Shown here piece after piece: positions 9,990 to 21,239 of a stretch of DNA of 64,000 bases (position 1 is the stretch's first letter; the number at the start of each line of letters is the position of its first letter). The stretch lies in the NCBI RefSeq assembly GCF_017916505.1, contig NZ_JAFMSZ010000001.1:558001-622000 (forward strand), read 5' to 3'. The position numbers and the translations under genes were made by a program. The notes under the pieces are model-generated. The model was given only the letters and a program-made list of their open reading frames with translations. It did no database searches and was not told the origin of the DNA. The stretch comes from Naasia sp. SYSU D00057 (lineage in GTDB: Bacteria > Actinomycetota > Actinomycetes > Actinomycetales > Microbacteriaceae).

Positions 9990-10594
9990 GAGTGCGAGCC
10001 GCTCAGCTGGCGGGGCCCGAGCAGGGCGAGGGCCGAGCGCAGGAGGACGGCGGTGCTCCGCTCCCCCGGCGCGTCCCGCAGCACGTCGTCCACGGTCTGC
10101 TGCGCGAGCCGCTCGGGCCAGCCGAGGCCGACGAGGGCCACGACGACCTCGTTGCCGGGGGCGGTCGTCGGCGCCACCGCGGCCACGGCGCGGGGCGCGA
10201 CCAGCTTGCCGGCGAGGGACACGACGATCAGCTTCGCGGTCTTCGGACCGATGCCCGACACCTTCCGGAACGCGGAGTCGTCCTCCGAGGACACCGCCAC
10301 CGCGACCTGGTCGGGTGTCATCGCCGCGAGGACGCCGATCGCCGACTTGGGGCCGACGCCCGTGACGCCGCGGAGCAGGTCGAAGACGCGCAGCGCGTCG
10401 AGGTCCGCGAAGCCGAACAGGGACAGGTCGTCCTCGCGCACGACGAGCGCCGTGTGCAGGAGCACCTCCTGGCCGGTGCGCAGACTGAGCGCGTGCTGGG
10501 GCGTGACGGTGACGGAGTAGCCGATGCCGCCGACCTCGACGACGACGGAGGCTCCCGACAGGGCGAGGACGGTCCCGCGCAGGGAGGAGATCAT
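9986..10594 (-). CDS. ruvA: Holliday junction DNA helicase subunit RuvA
   Basis: A 202-aa protein that binds four-way junctions and loads RuvB. The N-terminal OB fold opens [14 protein letters not shown], two helix-hairpin-helix units follow ([17 protein letters not shown] and [14 protein letters not shown]), and a C-terminal domain ([16 protein letters not shown]) contacts RuvB. ATG start at 10594 after GGGAGGA. The neighbouring ruvC is separated by 277 bases carrying a palindromic repeat, unlike the tight ruvCAB arrangement of many actinobacteria. Confidence 0.96.
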   Translation of the reverse strand: MISSLRGTVLALSGASVVVEVGGIGYSVTVTPQHALSLRTGQEVLLHTALVVREDDLSLFGFADLDALRVFDLLRGVTGVGPKSAIGVLAAMTPDQVAVAVSSEDDSAFRKVSGIGPKTAKLIVVSLAGKLVAPRAVAAVAPTTAPGNEVVVALVGLGWPERLAQQTVDDVLRDAPGERSTAVLLRSALALLGPRQLSGSHS

Positions 10595-10694
10595 GCCGTC
10601 AGGCTAGGCATCGCTCCCCGCCCCGCCCGGTCACTGGGGCGGCGAGTCGAAGAAGTGTTCGACCGCGGTGGCCTCCGTCCGGTCGGAACATACT

Positions 10695-10870
10695 CCGACC
10701 TGCGCCGGTCGCGAGATCTTCCTACTCGCGCGGATCAGGAGATTTCACGAGGATCAGGCTGACCGGCGGATATTGCACGCCGTTCAGGACGACACGCCAT
10801 CTCACAGGGCGGATGTCCTGATCCGCGCAGAGGTGGCCTCCTTCTCCTGATCCGCGGAAGGAGCAGAAGC
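10695..10870. repeat. Intergenic nested palindrome, word GCGGATCAGG (family B)
   Basis: Two forward words, CGCGGATCAGGAG at 10729-10741 and GAGGATCAGG at 10749-10758, are followed by two reverse words, CCTGATCCGCG at 10817-10827 and CTCCTGATCCGCG at 10844-10856. A weaker TTCAGGAC sits between them. This is the same two-forward/two-reverse plan as the CAGCAGG units, built from an unrelated word. It fills the gap between ruvC and ruvA, and its right edge is 1-2 bases from the ruvC stop codon. Confidence 0.8.
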
Positions 10871-10871
10871 C

Positions 10872-11429
10872 TCAGCGGCGGCGGGAGGCCTTCTCCGCCT
10901 CGGCCCACGCGCGCTGGGCCGGGGTGAGGCCGCCGAGCGCGGCGGAGGGGGCCGCGGCGGGCTGGCGCCAGGCGTGGCAGATGGCCAGCGCGAGGGCGTC
11001 GGACGCGTCGGCGGGGGTCGGCGGGGAGTCGAGTCCCAGCACGCGGGCGACCATGGTGGCCACCTGCTTCTTGTCCGCCGAGCCGTAGCCGGTGACCGCC
11101 GCCTTCACCTCGGACGGGGTGTGCAGGCCCACCGACAGCCCGCGCTGCGCGGCGACGAGCATCGCGACCCCGGAGGCCTGGGCGGTGCCCATCACGGTGC
11201 GGACGTTGTGCTGAGCGAACACGCGCTCCAGCGCGACCGCCGCCGGCCGGTGCTCGTCGAGCAGGGCGGCGATGCCCTGCCCGATGCGGAGGACGCGCTC
11301 CTCGAGCGCCATCTCGGGCGGCGTGCGCACGACGCTGACGTGCACGAGAACCGCCCGCCGGTCCGGCGAGACGTCGACGACGCCGACACCGCAGCGGGTG
11401 AGGCCGGGGTCGACGCCGAGCACCCGCAC
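10872..11429 (-). CDS. ruvC: Crossover junction endodeoxyribonuclease RuvC
   Basis: A 185-aa endonuclease that resolves Holliday junctions. The metal-binding acidic residues are present: D7 in [11 protein letters not shown]68 in ALERVF, and D141 and D144 in [13 protein letters not shown]. The Ala/Pro-rich tail after residue 155 exceeds the E. coli protein and is probably disordered. It starts at a GTG (11429) only six bases after the yebC stop, so it belongs to the yebC-ruvC transcript. Confidence 0.95.
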   Translation of the reverse strand: MRVLGVDPGLTRCGVGVVDVSPDRRAVLVHVSVVRTPPEMALEERVLRIGQGIAALLDEHRPAAVALERVFAQHNVRTVMGTAQASGVAMLVAAQRGLSVGLHTPSEVKAAVTGYGSADKKQVATMVARVLGLDSPPTPADASDALALAICHAWRQPAAAPSAALGGLTPAQRAWAEAEKASRRR

Positions 11430-11435
11430 GGCGGG

Positions 11436-12194
<759 letters not shown>

Positions 12195-12250
12195 GCGGAT
12201 CCGCCTCCTCGAAGTGCCCATCCAGTGTAGAGCGCCCTAGGCCCGCCTCC

Positions 12251-12324
12251 GTCGGCGCGGGCGAAACGTCGTCGCAGCGGGCGATACAACACCCGCGGGG
12301 AGGACGTTTCCGGCGCGGCGAGCC
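12251..12324. repeat. Nested palindromic element, word GCGGGCGAAACGTC (family D, copy 1)
   Basis: GCGCGGGCGAAACGTC near 12255 and GCGGGCGATACAAC near 12277 are followed by inverse partners AACACCCGCG (12288-12297) and GGACGTTTCCGGCGCGGC (12302-12319). GAAACGTC and GACGTTTC pair perfectly, as do the inner GCGGG and CCCGC arms. A second copy with the same core lies at 58311-58373. It sits between the end of the broken ATPase gene and the start of yebC. Confidence 0.75.
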
Positions 12325-12346
12325 GGATCGCGTGCCGGCGGCGGCC

Positions 12347-13066
12347 TCAGCCGCGGAGGTGGCGGAGGTAGCGCTCGGGAGCGTCGAGGAAGGAGCGCCA
12401 GCTGCGGACGAGGTCCAGGTCCTCCCAGGCGCAGCGGCGGTACCCGTCTGCGGTCAACTCGAGGATGACCGCACCGTCGATCGCGGCGAGCACCGGCGAG
12501 TGGGTCGACAGCACGACCTGGGATCCGCCCGCTGCGACAAGGTCGTTGAGCGCGACGAGCAGGGCGAGGCTGCTCGAGAAGGAGAGGGCGGCCTCGGGCT
12601 CGTCGAGCAGCCACAGGCCGCGGTCTCGGAAGCGGGTGTTCACGAGTTCGAGGAAAGACTCCCCGTGCGAGAGCGAGTGCAGCCCGGAGTCGCCGCCCTA
12701 GACTCCGTCGAGGTAGGTGTACAGCCCGTGCATGGTCTCGGCGCGGAGGAAGAAGCCCCGCCTGCTCGCCCCGGCACCGCGGACCAGCTGCAGAGACTCA
12801 TGGAGGGGCGACTCCGAGGCCCGGGTGGTGTGCCGCGCGGCGGTCGATCCGCCCTCGCCGGACAGTCCGAACGCCATGGCGATCGCCTCGACGATCGTCG
12901 ACTTGCCTGTGCCGTTCTCCCCGACGAGCACCGTGACAGGCCCCAGCTCGAGCCCCTCGTCGAGCAGCTGCCGCACGGCGGGCACGGTCGCCGGCCAGGA
13001 GCCCCGGTCGAGCGGCGCCAGCCGGTGCTCCTCGACGCGGCGCACCGGCAGCGCGGACGACATCAC
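12347..13066 (-). pseudogene. AAA/ABC-type ATPase gene interrupted by one in-frame TAG
   Basis: A 240-codon frame with one internal stop at 12698-12700 (codon 123). Before it: Walker A GENGTGKST at residues 49-57. After it, in the same phase: signature LSHGES (132-137), Walker B LWLLDEPEA (D155, E156) and the switch LSTHSP (187-191). The order matches small AAA_21/AAA_23-type ATPases, whose family proteins continue straight through HGES. All motifs are intact and there is no frameshift, so this looks like a recent nonsense mutation, a sequencing error, or less likely readthrough. A GTG at codon 142 could start the distal half, but that piece would lack Walker A. Confidence 0.8.
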
Positions 13067-13123
13067 GCGCTCAGGCTAGCGAGGGGACGCCTCCTCCCGA
13101 GTTCTGCCCGGCGGGCGTCCGAC

Positions 13124-13179
13124 GGGCCGGTTCGGCGGTTCCGGGCCTCCTAGGCGGCCCAGAAGTGCCGAACCGGCCC
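13124..13179. repeat. Palindromic element GGGCCGGTTCGGC (family C, copy 1)
   Basis: GGGCCGGTTCGGC at 13124-13136 pairs perfectly with GCCGAACCGGCCC at 13167-13179. Between them, GGGCCTCCTAGGCGGCCC forms an inner stem (GGGCC with GGCCC). A second copy with the same outer arms and the same inner TTCCGGGCCTCCTAGG lies at 56099-56154. It sits 16 bases downstream of the pdxT stop codon, so it could act as a transcript end, though no U-tract follows. Confidence 0.8.
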
Positions 13180-13195
13180 GGAACCCGCGGCGGCG

Positions 13196-13780
13196 TCAGC
13201 CCAGCTTGGACAGGAAGTAGCGGTGGAAGCGGTCGTCGCCCGTGACCTCGGGGTGGAACGAGGTGCCGAGCAGGTTGCCCTGCTCGACCGCGACGACCCG
13301 GCCGTCCTCGAGCTCGGCGAGAGCGCGCGCCTTGGCGCCGATCTCCTCGACGATGGGCGCGCGGATGAACACCGCGTGCACCGGGTCCTCCCCCAGCTCC
13401 GGGATGTCGAGGTCCGTCTCGAACGAGTCCAGCTGGGTGCCGAAGGCGTTCCGGCGGACGACCACGTCGAGGCCGCCGAAGCTCTGCTGGCCCTCGATCC
13501 GGTCGCGGACCGTGTCGGCGAGCATGATGAGGCCCGCGCACGTGCCGTAGACGGGCATGCCTTCCGCGATCGCGGCCTTCACCGGCTCGGCGACGCCGAA
13601 CGCTCGCGACAGCTTGTCCATCACCGTGGACTCGCCGCCCGGGATCACGAGACCGTCGATGTCCTGCAGCTCCTCGGCGCGCCGGACGGGGCGCGCCTCG
13701 GCGCCGAGGCCGCGGAGCACCGCGAGGTGCTCACGGAAGTCGCCCTGCAGGGCGAGGACACCGACGCGCGGCGCCGTCAC
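13196..13780 (-). CDS. pdxT: Pyridoxal 5'-phosphate synthase glutaminase subunit PdxT
   Basis: A 194-aa class I glutamine amidotransferase that releases ammonia from glutamine and channels it to PdxS. The catalytic triad is visible: C81 in YGTCAGLI, and H176 and E178 in SFHPEVT. It also has the family motifs [12 protein letters not shown] and VIPGGEST. The start is a GTG (13780) overlapping the pdxS stop by four bases, giving coupled and probably equimolar synthesis. It ends 16 bases before palindromic element C. Confidence 0.96.
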   Translation of the reverse strand: MTAPRVGVLALQGDFREHLAVLRGLGAEARPVRRAEELQDIDGLVIPGGESTVMDKLSRAFGVAEPVKAAIAEGMPVYGTCAGLIMLADTVRDRIEGQQSFGGLDVVVRRNAFGTQLDSFETDLDIPELGEDPVHAVFIRAPIVEEIGAKARALAELEDGRVVAVEQGNLLGTSFHPEVTGDDRFHRYFLSKLG

Positions 13781-14688
13781 CAGCCCCGGGTCGCGAGGCG
13801 GTGCGGGGCGGGCACGTCGGCGACGTTGATGCCGACCATGGCCTCACCGAGTCCACGCGACGCGTCCGCGATGGCCGCCGGGTCGTCGTAGAAGGTGGTG
13901 GCGCGCACGATGGCGGCCGCCCGCTTCGCCGGGTCGCCCGACTTGAAGATGCCGGAGCCGACGAAGACGCCGTCCGCGCCGAGCTGCATCATGAGGGCCG
14001 CGTCCGCGGGGGTCGCGACACCGCCGGCCGTGAACAGCACGACGGGCAGCTTGCCGGTGCGGGCGACCTCGACGACGAGGTCGTACGGCGCCTGCAGCTC
14101 CTTTGCGGCGACGTAGAGCTCGTCGGGGCTCTTCGCGCCGAGCGCCGCGATCTCGCTGCGGATGGTGCGGATGTGCTTGGTCGCCTCGGAGACGTCACCC
14201 GTGCCGGCCTCGCCCTTGGAGCGGATCATGGCCGCGCCCTCGGTGATGCGGCGGAGGGCCTCGCCGAGGTTCGTGGCACCGCAGACGAAGGGGACCGTGA
14301 AGTCCCACTTGTCGATGTGGTTCACGTAGTCGGCGGGCGAGAGCACCTCGGACTCGTCGATGTAGTCCACCTTGAGCGCCTGCAGCACCTGCGCCTCGAC
14401 GAAGTGGCCGATGCGGGCCTTCGCCATGACGGGGATCGAGACGGAGTCGATGATCTGCTCGATGAGGTCGGGGTCGCTCATGCGCGCGACGCCGCCCTGT
14501 GCGCGGATGTCGGCCGGGACGCGCTCGAGCGCCATGACGGCGACCGCTCCCGCGTCCTCCGCGATCTTCGCCTGCTCGGCGGTGACCACGTCCATGATCA
14601 CACCGCCCTTGAGCATCTCGGCGAGGCCCCGCTTGACCCTGCTGGTGCCGAAGGAGCCGTTGCCCTGGTTCTGCGTGCTGTCCGTCAC
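13777..14688 (-). CDS. pdxS: Pyridoxal 5'-phosphate synthase subunit PdxS
   Basis: A 303-aa (beta/alpha)8 barrel that builds PLP (vitamin B6) from ribose 5-phosphate, glyceraldehyde 3-phosphate and ammonia from PdxT. Recognisable stretches are [34 protein letters not shown], and the phosphate loop [25 protein letters not shown] start at 14688. In Mycobacterium tuberculosis, genes for phosphatidylinositol synthesis lie between the HIT gene and pdxS; here HIT follows directly. Confidence 0.97.
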   Translation of the reverse strand: MTDSTQNQGNGSFGTSRVKRGLAEMLKGGVIMDVVTAEQAKIAEDAGAVAVMALERVPADIRAQGGVARMSDPDLIEQIIDSVSIPVMAKARIGHFVEAQVLQALKVDYIDESEVLSPADYVNHIDKWDFTVPFVCGATNLGEALRRITEGAAMIRSKGEAGTGDVSEATKHIRTIRSEIAALGAKSPDELYVAAKELQAPYDLVVEVARTGKLPVVLFTAGGVATPADAALMMQLGADGVFVGSGIFKSGDPAKRAAAIVRATTFYDDPAAIADASRGLGEAMVGINVADVPAPHRLATRGW

Positions 14689-14764
14689 GTCCGTGTCGCC
14701 AATCCTCGAAAGTCTGCGCGCCGTCCGCGCGCGAAAGCCGGGGCGTGCGGCGCCCGGCGAACCC

Positions 14765-15330
14765 CTATTCTACGCGTGGCCAGGCGGCCGCGAGGCTGTT
14801 CCGGACTTCGCCCAGCAGCTGCGGCAGCGCCTTGGTCTTGGCGATGATCGGGAAGAAGTTCGCGTCGGTCGCCCAGCGCGGCACGACGTGCTGGTGCAGG
14901 TGGGCGGCGATGCCGGCGCCCGCGATCCGTCCCTGGTTCATGCCTATGTTGAAGCCGTCGGTGCCCGCCACCTCGCGGAGGGTGCGCATCGCCGTCTGGG
15001 TGAGCCGGGCGATCTCGTCGATCTCCTCAGCGGTCGCCTCGTCGTAGAGCGGCACGTGCCGGTAGGGGCACACGAGCAGGTGGCCGGAGTTGTACGGGAA
15101 GAGGTTGAGCAGCACATAGGCGTGGTCGCCCCGCGCGACGATGAGCGCCTCCTCGTCGGTCCTCGTGGGCGCGATGCAGAACGGGCAGTCGTCCGGCTGG
15201 CCGCCGGTCTCGATGTAGACCATCCGGTGCGGCGTCCACAGCCGCTGGTACTCGTCGGGGACGCCGACGAAATCGCGGGACGACTCGACGCCCTCCCCGG
15301 CGAACTCGCCGGGCGAGTAGGGGCCGTCCG

Positions 15331-15334
<4 letters not shown>
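14765..15334 (-). CDS. HIT-domain protein, probable diadenosine-polyphosphate phosphorylase/hydrolase
   Basis: A 189-aa histidine-triad nucleotide-binding protein. The active-site motif HLHQHVVP places histidines at 145, 147 and 149; CPFC at 50-53 and the downstream [17 protein letters not shown] fit the actinobacterial HIT group next to thrS (M. tuberculosis Rv2613c, described as an Ap4A phosphorylase). The ATG start overlaps the thrS stop (ATGA), so it is coupled to the synthetase, which can itself generate Ap4A as a side product. The link is known context, not proof of substrate. Confidence 0.88.
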
Positions 15335-17355
<2,021 letters not shown>

Positions 17356-17478
17356 GGCGTTCTTCCTGAGGGGGTCGAGGACTCCCCCACTGTACCGCCG
17401 GTGCCGATCCGGCCCCGCCGGGGTCAGCCGTGCGCGAGCGCGGCCGTGGCGCGTGCGTCCCCGCCGGAGGTCCGCGGG

Positions 17479-17733
17479 TCAGGCGTGCCGAGCGCTGTCG
17501 TGGATCTTCTGCGCGAGCTCGCTGATCGCCTCCGTCGAGAGGAGACCCGGCGTCCGGGTCGCCGAGGTCACCGCCTCGGAGAGCACCGCCTCGATCTCGT
17601 CCAGCGGGCGGCCCTTGTGGCTCGCCGAGATGTTGCCCACAGCCTCCGCCACCGCACCCTGCAGGTCGTCCCGGCCCTGGTCGGTCAGCTCGCGCGCCGC
17701 GCGGCCGCTCAGTCCTGCTCGCTCTGCTTCCAT
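17479..17733 (-). CDS. Small conserved hypothetical protein
   Basis: An 84-aa soluble, helical, acidic/basic protein (GRDDLQGAVAEAVGN, DEIEAVLSEAVTSATR). No known motif, signal or membrane segment is visible. ATG start at 17733; codon use matches the neighbours. It is divergent from the ABC exporter genes and followed by thrS on the same strand after 123 bases. Function unknown. Confidence 0.6.
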   Translation of the reverse strand: MEAERAGLSGRAARELTDQGRDDLQGAVAEAVGNISASHKGRPLDEIEAVLSEAVTSATRTPGLLSTEAISELAQKIHDSARHA

Positions 17734-17871
17734 GCCCCGACGCTAGGCCGCCCGCGACTCGACCGCCAGCCCTCGGTGGCCGGAAGGAGGATCGGCGATC
17801 ATCCGCGCGATGTACCGGATTCGCTCCTCCGCCCGATCCCCGGCATGCCGGCGATCCCTAGCGTCGAAGCC

Positions 17872-18648
17872 ATGCACAGCACACCTTCCGGCGCCTCGTC
17901 CGCCGGCTCCCCCGTCGTCGCGCGCGTCGAGGCCCTCGCCAAGGCCTACGGGTCGGGGACCGGCCGTGTCACCGCCCTCGCCGACGTCTCCATCGGCATC
18001 CGCCGCGGGCAGTTCACCGCCATCATGGGCCCCAGCGGGTCCGGCAAGTCCACGCTCATGCACATCATGGCCGGGCTCGACTCCCCGACGAGCGGCCGAG
18101 CGTGGCTCGGTGACACCGAGATCAGCGCCCTCGGCGACACGGAGCTCACGGTCCTGCGCCGCCGTCGCGTCGGCTTCGTGTTCCAGGCCTTCAACCTCGT
18201 GCCCACGCTCGACGTCTCGGGCAACATCCTGCTGCCGTTCGAGCTGGACGGCCGGCGTCCCTCAAGTGAGGAGCAGGCCTGGATCGACCGGCTCGTCGAC
18301 TCGCTGGGCCTGCGCGACCGGCTGCGCCACCGCCCGCACCAGCTCTCCGGCGGCCAGCAGCAGAGGGTGGCGATCGCCCGTGCGCTCGCGACCCGGCCGG
18401 ATCTCGTCTTCGCCGATGAGCCGACCGGCAACCTCGACTCCCGGACCGGCCGCGAGGTGCTGGCCCTGCTCTCCGCCGCCAGCCAGGACTACGGGCAGAG
18501 CATCGCGATGGTGACCCACGACCCGGTGGCGGCGAGCTACGCGGACCGGATCCTGTTCCTCGCCGACGGCCGACTGGTCGAGGACCGGGGCCGGGCGAGC
18601 GCCGAGCAGATCTCCGCCTTCATGCTCGCCATGGAGCGTGCCGCGTGA
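17872..18648 (+). CDS. ABC transporter ATP-binding protein, MacB/LolD (FtsE-like) type
   Basis: A 258-aa ATPase that powers the adjacent FtsX-type permease. Walker A is GPSGSGKST (near 54-62), the Q-loop is in [14 protein letters not shown], the signature [15 protein letters not shown], Walker [13 protein letters not shown], and the H-loop MVTHDP. The wording [18 protein letters not shown] is typical of MacB/LolD-like exporters of peptides, antibiotics or lipoproteins. I used the ATG at 17872; an in-frame ATG at 17845 is possible. The stop overlaps the permease start by four bases (GTGA). Confidence 0.93.
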   Translation: MHSTPSGASSAGSPVVARVEALAKAYGSGTGRVTALADVSIGIRRGQFTAIMGPSGSGKSTLMHIMAGLDSPTSGRAWLGDTEISALGDTELTVLRRRRVGFVFQAFNLVPTLDVSGNILLPFELDGRRPSSEEQAWIDRLVDSLGLRDRLRHRPHQLSGGQQQRVAIARALATRPDLVFADEPTGNLDSRTGREVLALLSAASQDYGQSIAMVTHDPVAASYADRILFLADGRLVEDRGRASAEQISAFMLAMERAA

Positions 18649-20021
18649 GTCGGCTGAAGGACCACGCGCCGAGCGTGCTGGTCGCGGGGATCAGCGCCGC
18701 CTTCGGCGTCGCGCTGCTGCGGGTCACCGCGGTGATCGGCACCGCCGCCGCGGCCGACAGCGCGACCAGCGGGGAGACGGCGGGCCTGGTGCTCGGCGTC
18801 GTCGCGGCCGTGTTCATCGTCATCGCGATGTACGTCGCCGCCATCGTGACGGCCAACACGTTCTCGACGATCCTCGCGGGACGCACCCGCACCATCGCCC
18901 TGCGGCGCCTGCTCGGCTCGACGGCGTCCGCGGAGCGGCGGGCGGTCGCCGGCGAAGGTCTCGTCGTCGGGGTCGTCGGATCGCTGCTCGGGCTCGCCGT
19001 CGGGACCGCCGTCGCGGCGGGGCTCACCGCGCTCGCCGTCGCCCTCGGGCACCTTCCGGACCTCGACTACGGCGTCGTCGACGGCAGCGCCGCACTGCCG
19101 GTGATCGCGGTCGCGCTGACCACGTGGCTGGCGTCCTGGGTCGGCTCGCGGCGGGTGCTCGACGTCACGCCGATGCAGGCGCTCGGCGGCGCCCAGGAGC
19201 GGACAGGAGCGGAGGCGGCCGGGCGAGGCCGGCGGGCCACGGCGCTCGTGCTCGTGCTCGTGGGCCTCGGCCTCGTGGGGCTCGGGGTCGTCCTCGGGCT
19301 CATCAGTCCACTCGGGGTGCTCGTCGGACTGATCGGCGGGATCCTCTCCTTCACCGGCCTGGTGACGGGCTCCGCCTGGGTCATGCCGCCCGCCCTCCGG
19401 CTCGTCGGGCGCCTGTTCGGCGGGTCGGCGGCGGCGCGCCTGGCGGCGGAGAACGCCCTCCGCTACCCGGAGCGCAGCTCCCGCACCACCATCGGGCTCG
19501 TCATCGGGGTGACGCTCATCACGATGTTCGCGGTCGGCACCGAGAGCCTCGCGCAGATCATCCGGGCGATCGACGGCGGAAGCGGCGACCTCGACGCGAT
19601 GCTCACGACGACGGTGACGGTGCTCTCGGTCCTGCTGGGATTCAGCGCGCTGATCGCGGCGATCGGGATGGTGAACAACCTGTTCCTGAGCGTCCTGCAG
19701 CGCACGCGCGAACTGGGACTGCTGCGTGCGCTCGGGTTCACAGCGGCGCAGATCCGCCGGATGATCCTCGCCGAGAGCGCTCAGCTGACGCTGGCCGCGC
19801 TTCTCGTCGGCGTCGCACTCGGCACGTTCTACGGCTGGGCGGGGGCGCAGGCGCTGCTCGGCTCGGTCAACGGAGCACCCGGCCTCGTGCTGCCCGGTAT
19901 GCCGTGGCCGGTGCTCACGGCGCTCGCCGCCGGGAGCGCGCTGCTCACCTGGGTGGCCTCACTCGCCCCCTCGCGGCGCGCGACCCGCGTGAGTCCGATC
20001 GCCGCGCTCGCGGTGTCGTAG
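18645..20021 (+). CDS. FtsX-like ABC permease
   Basis: A 458-aa integral membrane protein with two FtsX-type modules, each with hydrophobic helices around an extracellular loop (first GLVLGVVAAVFIVIAMYVAA, second LLGFSALIAAIGMVNNLFLS). RTRELGLLRALGFTAAQIRRM is the classic cytoplasmic coupling segment, and the C-terminal SRRATRVSPIAAL is typical. It is shorter than most MacB-type permeases of this double type. The GTG start overlaps the ATPase stop. The transported substrate is unknown; there is no regulator or peptide gene nearby. Confidence 0.9.
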   Translation: MSRLKDHAPSVLVAGISAAFGVALLRVTAVIGTAAAADSATSGETAGLVLGVVAAVFIVIAMYVAAIVTANTFSTILAGRTRTIALRRLLGSTASAERRAVAGEGLVVGVVGSLLGLAVGTAVAAGLTALAVALGHLPDLDYGVVDGSAALPVIAVALTTWLASWVGSRRVLDVTPMQALGGAQERTGAEAAGRGRRATALVLVLVGLGLVGLGVVLGLISPLGVLVGLIGGILSFTGLVTGSAWVMPPALRLVGRLFGGSAAARLAAENALRYPERSSRTTIGLVIGVTLITMFAVGTESLAQIIRAIDGGSGDLDAMLTTTVTVLSVLLGFSALIAAIGMVNNLFLSVLQRTRELGLLRALGFTAAQIRRMILAESAQLTLAALLVGVALGTFYGWAGAQALLGSVNGAPGLVLPGMPWPVLTALAAGSALLTWVASLAPSRRATRVSPIAALAVS

Positions 20022-20035
20022 CCCGGATACGGAAA

Positions 20036-20065
20036 GAGCCGGCCGGAGAAGACTCCGGCCGGCTC
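20036..20065. terminator. Bidirectional terminator hairpin
   Basis: GAGCCGGCCGGAG (20036-20048) and CTCCGGCCGGCTC (20053-20065) form a perfect 13-bp stem with an AAGA loop. GTTTT follows on the + strand and CTTTCC on the - strand, between two convergent genes. Confidence 0.85.
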
Positions 20066-20086
20066 GAGTCGTTTTCGAGGCGGAAC

Positions 20087-20401
20087 TCAGCGCACGCGCG
20101 CGGAGTGCACGCCGACGCTGTGCCAGCGGTTGATCTGCTTGACCTGCCAGTGCATGGTCACGAGATCCCACAGGGCGCCGAGGCCGAAGACCCCGAAGGT
20201 GAGCAGCCACACGGTGCCCTTGACCGGCTTGCCGAGGTAGAAGTGCGGGATTCCGAACACGCCCACGAGCCCGAAGAGCATGAGGGCGTAGGCCCGGCCC
20301 GTCGAGACGGGCGGGAGGAAGGTGTCGAACGGGTGGTCCTGCTGGTTGGGATGGAACTTCAGCGGCGCGGGGGCATACGGCAGCGCGAGCGTCTGGGGCA
20401 T
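20087..20401 (-). CDS. TM2-domain membrane protein
   Basis: A 104-aa membrane protein. A soluble Pro-rich N-terminus precedes two helices joined by a short loop, YALMLFGLVGVFGIPHFYLG and KGTVWLLTFGVFGLGALWDL; GIPHFYLGKPVKG is the TM2 (PF05154) hallmark and WD follows in the second helix as expected. The family is widespread with no settled biochemical role. ATG start at 20401. It is convergent with the ABC permease and separated from it by the terminator. Confidence 0.9.
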   Translation of the reverse strand: MPQTLALPYAPAPLKFHPNQQDHPFDTFLPPVSTGRAYALMLFGLVGVFGIPHFYLGKPVKGTVWLLTFGVFGLGALWDLVTMHWQVKQINRWHSVGVHSARVR

Positions 20402-20636
20402 CGGGTCTCCTTCTGACAGCTCAGCCAGCGTAACCGCCGATGATCAGGCGATCCCGTTCCAGGCCTCTCCGGAGGTCCCCCATATGGCGGACTCGACTTC
20501 GCGTTGACCCTCGACACGCGCGACTCGCAACACGAAGCGGCTCCTGACCAGGGACGTTATCGAACCGAGATCAGGCTCGAGGGCCAACCTCAACCTTCAA
20601 CCTCAAGTTGAAGCGAATTGCGAAACGGAGGCGTAA

Positions 20637-20653
20637 GTCCCTTTCCAAGGGAC
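20637..20653 (-). terminator. Weak hairpin downstream of the MGKLIYG protein
   Basis: GTCCCTT (20637-20643) and AAGGGAC (20647-20653) pair around TCC, 22 bases past the stop codon at 20675. No U-tract follows on the minus strand. The surrounding 20402-20674 stretch holds no gene that I can see; it contains only CT-rich DNA with TTCAAC and GTTGAA arms near 20596-20612. Confidence 0.35.
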
Positions 20654-20674
20654 CGTCGATGCGCTTCGGCGGCG

Positions 20675-20980
20675 CTACGGGGCGGGCGCCGCCGGGGGCT
20701 CGGGAACCATCTGCAGGCCTCCGGTGCTGTTCGCCGACATCATGAGCGCCTCGACCCAGGCGCGGTTGATGACCGGCGCACGGCTGCCGTCGAACTTGAA
20801 CTGCAGCGGGATCGCGGGATGCACCCAGATCGTGCTGCGGCCGCCGTCGTTCTCGTGCGTCCACGACAGCGTGAACTTCTCGTCGCGGCGGAGCTTGGCG
20901 ACGACTGCGAGCTTGAGGTGGGCGAGCAGGCGGTCTTCGACGTCGATGGAGGCGTCATGACCGTAGATGAGTTTTCCCAT
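20675..20980 (-). CDS. Small actinobacterial protein of the MGKLIYG family (DUF7882-like)
   Basis: A 101-aa soluble protein opening MGKLIYGHDASIDVEDRLLA, then LAHLKLAVVAKLRRDEKFTLSW and a basic ...STIWVHPAIPLQFKF segment. I recognise this from many short Microbacteriaceae proteins, which I recall being sometimes mislabelled ATP-dependent DNA ligase; at 101 residues with no ligase motif that label cannot be right. ATG start at 20980. A plausible promoter lies 137 bases upstream in an unusually AT-rich stretch. Function unknown. Confidence 0.8.
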   Translation of the reverse strand: MGKLIYGHDASIDVEDRLLAHLKLAVVAKLRRDEKFTLSWTHENDGGRSTIWVHPAIPLQFKFDGSRAPVINRAWVEALMMSANSTGGLQMVPEPPAAPAP

Positions 20981-21116
20981 GAGATGTTCCCGAGGAAGAA
21001 GGACGTGGACCGAGGCCGAAAGGCGGAGCCCATGCTAGCGCGGCGCTCCCCCGCCTCAGGGACGGCGCGCGCTCCCGGAGGCAGGCGCGCTCGGGCACCG
21101 AGACACGGAAGAGAGG

Positions 21117-21146
21117 AATATATTCCCTATTGTCAGTGCCATTCAA
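21117..21146 (-). promoter_or_regulatory. Putative promoter in an AT-rich island
   Basis: On the minus strand TTGAAT (21141-21146) and TATATT (21117-21122) are 18 bases apart, pointing towards the MGKLIYG gene. The -10 lies inside the 12-bp palindrome GGAATATATTCC (21115-21126), a possible operator. The 21105-21240 stretch is far less GC-rich than the rest of the window. Confidence 0.5.
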
Positions 21147-21239
21147 GGCTTATCGTCCGGATAATCGCCGGGAATATCATCGAGGCCGATCCGGAGCGGT
21201 TTTCCGGTTCAGCGGGGAACCGCAGAAAGGAAAGCACGA

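Noticed and set aside
17356-17478. A T-box leader upstream of thrS
   Set aside because: I looked for a T-box bulge sequence and an antiterminator fold and saw none; the leader is short and GC-rich.
20675-20980. ATP-dependent DNA ligase as the name for the MGKLIYG protein
   Set aside because: At 101 residues it has no nucleotidyltransferase motif; the label appears to be a propagated misannotation.
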